The notes below the pieces were generated by a model, which saw only the letters and a program-made list of their open reading frames with translations, was not told where the DNA came from and searched no databases. 64,000 bases of DNA from JAMLHH01 sp035515235 (GTDB taxonomy: Bacteria; Bacteroidota; Bacteroidia; Chitinophagales; JADIYW01): the NCBI GenBank assembly GCA_035515235.1, contig DATJBS010000022.1:58975-122974 (forward strand), read 5' to 3'. The translations under genes and the position numbers were made by a program. This document shows positions 61,768-64,000 of the stretch, piece after piece; position 1 is the stretch's first letter, and the number at the start of each line of letters is the position of its first letter.

Positions 61768-62011
61768 TGACGTTTTTCTTCGTCTTTAAATATTCAAGAT
61801 GTTTCTTTGGATCAAAATCTAGTGCACGCCCACTTTGAATTCCTTCATTTAGTGCATCTCTTAAAGCAGTAATTCTATTTTCTTCATCTTCTAACAAGCG
61901 AAGACCTGCTCTTATTACCTCACTTGCATTATTGAATCTACCACCGTTAACACTATGCTCAATAAAGGATTCAAAATGATCACCAAGAGATATAGAAGTA
62001 TTTTTTCCCAT
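61760..62011 (-). CDS. parD: ParD-family antitoxin
   Basis: An 83-residue protein with the ParD/CopG ribbon-helix-helix opening (NTSISLGDHFESFIEHSV and GGRFNNASEVIRAGLRLLE) and a C-terminal toxin-binding tail (GRALDFDPKKHLEYLK). It should bind the parE product and repress its own promoter. It is first in the parDE operon. Unlike the other modules in the window, both genes are intact. Confidence 0.88.
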   Translation of the reverse strand: MGKNTSISLGDHFESFIEHSVNGGRFNNASEVIRAGLRLLEDEENRITALRDALNEGIQSGRALDFDPKKHLEYLKTKKNVNG

Positions 62012-62243
62012 AAAGATAATTTACTACTAAAGTACCAAATAATGGTAACTTTCAAAAATACATCAAAATTTTAAAATCTAACAGATTATAAAACTCCTTT
62101 TTTTAAGAATGATTTTTAAAATCACCAAAACTATAAGTTTGAACTACTTATAATTTTCACTTTATACTAAATACTGAACATTAGTTATAATTTTTTCGGA
62201 CATCCTAAGAAGGTGTCGTATCTTAGCGTTTTAATAAAAAAAT

Positions 62244-62984
62244 ATGCCTGATTCTACGCCGTGGTTTGAAGTTTGGTTTGACTCCCCTTATTATCCTGTT
62301 TTGTATCAAAACAGAAATCATGATGAAGCGAGACTATTTATCGATCATTTGACGGAATGGTTAGAAATACCTAAAGACAGCAAAGTATTAGATTTGGCTT
62401 GTGGAAGAGGACGTCACGCAAATTATTTAGCTGAGAAAGGCTATCAAGTTGTAGGACTAGACATTTCTCCAAAAAGTATTGAAACTGCTATAAAAAGATA
62501 TCAAAATAGCCATTTAGATTTCTTCATACATGATATGAGACAAGCTTTCAGGTTGAATTATTTCGACTATATTTTGAATTTCTTTACCAGTTTTGGATAT
62601 TTCAAGCAACTTAAAGAGAATCAAGAAGTATTTTCGGCAATTCATAAAGGCTTAAAACCTGGCGGAAGAGCGATGATTGATTTCATGAATGTAGAGAAGG
62701 TGCTCAATAATATAGTAGATAGAGAAACTAAAGAAATTAACGGCATCAATTTTTATATTCGAAGAAATGTTGAAGATGGCTTCATCAAAAAAACGATCAA
62801 AGTAGACGACGGCAAAAAGATTTCATTTTTTAAAGAAGAAGTTCAAATCCTCAAACCTGTTCATTTCTATCAGATGATTCAGGACGAAGGTTTTAAATTA
62901 ATTAAGGAATTTGGCGATTACCAATTGGGGCCATTTGACTCAAAAAGTTCAGATAGATATATTTTGATCATTGAAAAACTATAG
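62244..62984 (+). CDS. Class I SAM-dependent methyltransferase
   Basis: A 246-residue cytoplasmic enzyme. The SAM-binding motif I is VLDLACGRGRHANYLA (about 45-60). Motif II-like VVGLDISPKSIETA follows, and the acidic position in HDMRQAF and the NFFTSFGYF motif occupy the post-I sites. The N-terminal PWFEVWFDSPYYPVLY is the mark of a family of small-molecule or tRNA methyltransferases seen in Bacteroidetes. The substrate is unknown. It precedes tadA by 7 bases, so they probably share an operon. Confidence 0.85.
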   Translation: MPDSTPWFEVWFDSPYYPVLYQNRNHDEARLFIDHLTEWLEIPKDSKVLDLACGRGRHANYLAEKGYQVVGLDISPKSIETAIKRYQNSHLDFFIHDMRQAFRLNYFDYILNFFTSFGYFKQLKENQEVFSAIHKGLKPGGRAMIDFMNVEKVLNNIVDRETKEINGINFYIRRNVEDGFIKKTIKVDDGKKISFFKEEVQILKPVHFYQMIQDEGFKLIKEFGDYQLGPFDSKSSDRYILIIEKL

Positions 62985-62991
62985 CATTAGT

Positions 62992-63438
62992 ATGATTAAT
63001 ATCGACGAATATTTCATGCGAGAAGCCCTCAAGCAAGCTACTTACGCCCTACAAGAAAATGAAATTCCTATTGGCGCAGTGATAGTTTATAATGATAAAA
63101 TTATTGCAAGAGCTTACAATCAAGTAGAAAAATTAAAGGATGTCACTGCTCATGCTGAAATGATAGCGATTACTTCTGCCTCTGATTATGTTGGAGGTAA
63201 ATTTTTACAAGATTGCTCATTGTATGTGACACTCGAACCATGTATCATGTGTGTCGGTGCTATCAGACTTGCAAGATTCAAAAAGGTAGTATTTGGAACT
63301 CACGATCATAGACATTTAATGCCAGAAAGATGGGATACCTTATTGCCCAAAACTGAAATCTATAAAAATGTATTAGCTCAAGAATCTCAAGCCTTATTGG
63401 ATCAATTCTTCAATGCTAAAAGAACGCTCAACGCGTAA
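62992..63438 (+). CDS. tadA: tRNA-specific adenosine deaminase
   Basis: A 148-residue zinc deaminase that makes inosine at the wobble position of tRNA-Arg(ACG). Catalytic motifs are H54-A-E56 in TAHAEMIAI and PCIMC with C84 and C87. An upstream in-frame TTG at 62971 is inside the methyltransferase gene and non-ATG; the ATG at 62992 fits the family N-terminus (INIDEYFMREALKQA) and is chosen. It follows the methyltransferase gene by 7 bases. Confidence 0.96.
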   Translation: MINIDEYFMREALKQATYALQENEIPIGAVIVYNDKIIARAYNQVEKLKDVTAHAEMIAITSASDYVGGKFLQDCSLYVTLEPCIMCVGAIRLARFKKVVFGTHDHRHLMPERWDTLLPKTEIYKNVLAQESQALLDQFFNAKRTLNA

Positions 63439-64000
63439 GCTCAATTTTGTTAAGTTAAGCACGATTGTCATCCTAAAAAATCCATTTACGAATCGCTATT
63501 GACATTTGAACCATTAAGAAGTTAAGAGGATGAGCGATTAAGTTTAATTACGAATTTGTCATCCTATAAGGATCTCATTACGAATCGCTATTGACATTTG
63601 AAACATTAAGAAGTTAAGAGGATCAAGATGAGCGATTAAGTTTAATTACGAATTTGTCATTCTGAAAGAATCTCATTACGAATTGCTATTAACATTTGAA
63701 CCATTAAGAAGTTAAGATTTGTTTTTAGTCAACTATTTAAGACGCTTCGAGAGCCCCAGCGTCCGACCGGTTGGTCACTAAGGCTTTGGTCATTGAGCTT
63801 GTCGAAATGACAGAGAACTAAGAACAAAACAATCCCTATAAAAACAATTTTTCTTTTCTATTTATACTTTTTTTAGCATTGTTGTCCGAGATAAATTAAA
63901 ATAAAGTTGTTAGTCTATCAAAAGTAGCCTAAACATTGACTTTTTATTTTTAATTATCAGTTTTTTCAAAAACAAGCTAATCAAATAAAGTGAGTTGATT
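63439..64000. other. Repeat-rich intergenic region to the window end
   Basis: 562 bases without a gene. After the tandem repeats (63487-63718) a GC-richer stretch with GCCCCAGCGTCCGACCGG and a CATTGAGCTTGTCGAAATG word (63791-63809, related to the repeats of the other gaps) is followed by AT-rich sequence. Confidence 0.6.
63487..63718. repeat. Tandem repeat, unit 92-98 bases, about 2.5 copies
   Basis: Units start at 63487, 63579 and 63677 with TACGAAT(C/T)GCTATT(G/A)ACATTTGAA and contain CATTAAGAAGTTAAGA. The third copy is cut short. The unit also contains CGAATTTGTCATCCT, a word shared with the other dispersed repeats. Confidence 0.8.

Noticed and set aside
62971..62991. TTG start for tadA
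   Set aside because: It lies in the methyltransferase coding end and adds residues not typical of TadA.
63487..63718. CRISPR array
   Set aside because: Only 2.5 units with nearly contiguous 92-98-base period and no distinct spacers; also no cas genes in the window.

Overview
The window is a chromosomal segment of a low-G+C member of the Bacteroidota. The phylum call rests on several independent signs. Two secreted proteins end in type IX secretion (T9SS) sorting domains. There is a TonB-dependent receptor paired with a DUF4249 lipoprotein, a lipidated TamA homologue (TamL) with TamB, a DUF5683-dapB-lepB cluster, and a HU-CCDC81/SPOR fusion. Promoters match the Bacteroidetes -7 box TAnnTTTG and ribosome binding sites are mostly not recognisable. 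Gliding/Saprospiria-like Bacteroidota would fit, but the sequence alone does not settle the class.

Layout. 1-5.8 kb (minus): an envelope operon of a large TPR protein, an outer-membrane beta-barrel and a HU/SPOR fusion. 5.9-7.1 kb: an antitoxin with a decayed ParE toxin, and a YrdC-family gene of the YciO branch. 7.1-11.4 kb: DUF5683-dapB-lepB flanked by two repeat-rich intergenic stretches. 11.4-16.5 kb: small accessory genes (flavodoxin-like, an orphan, a T9SS-sorted esterase, DUF6157, a GyrI-like effector-binding protein) and an alanine dehydrogenase/carboxyethylornithine synthase-like enzyme. 16.5-24.7 kb: an accessory, partly decaying region with a truncated LysR regulator, a YeiH exporter, a Fic protein lacking the catalytic His, several type II toxin-antitoxin modules in different stages of decay, an SLC13 symporter, and two very AT-rich orphan genes, one with an HEPN-like motif.

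24.7-45 kb is core genome: tamL, tamB and a small membrane protein in one operon; ndk; a DUF1016 nuclease; the overlapping operon nrnA-FKBP (GldI-like)-pdxJ; tsaD diverging from a second, solitary tamB; glutathione peroxidase and a DNA polymerase III delta' subunit. 45-45.5 kb holds a duplicated tRNA-Gly/tRNA-Leu pair. 45.6-52 kb carries a lipoprotein, an ABC-F protein, a SPOR protein and secA. 52-57 kb carries a leucine-rich-repeat T9SS cargo protein and purD. 57-63.4 kb carries the DUF4249/TonB receptor pair, hemF, an intact parDE module, a methyltransferase and tadA. The window ends in tandem repeats.

Functional themes are outer-membrane biogenesis (two TamB paralogues, TamL, SecA, LepB, SPOR and TPR proteins), translation and tRNA modification (TsaD, YrdC-family, TadA, ABC-F, tRNAs), and a dynamic accessory layer. 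At least five toxin-antitoxin loci are visible, only two of them intact. Several intergenic repeat families (REP-like hairpins, a terminal-inverted-repeat element present twice, approximately 100-bp dispersed repeats, approximately 75-bp and approximately 95-bp tandem repeats) fill the gaps. I did not find a CRISPR array, rRNA genes, a transposase or a prophage.
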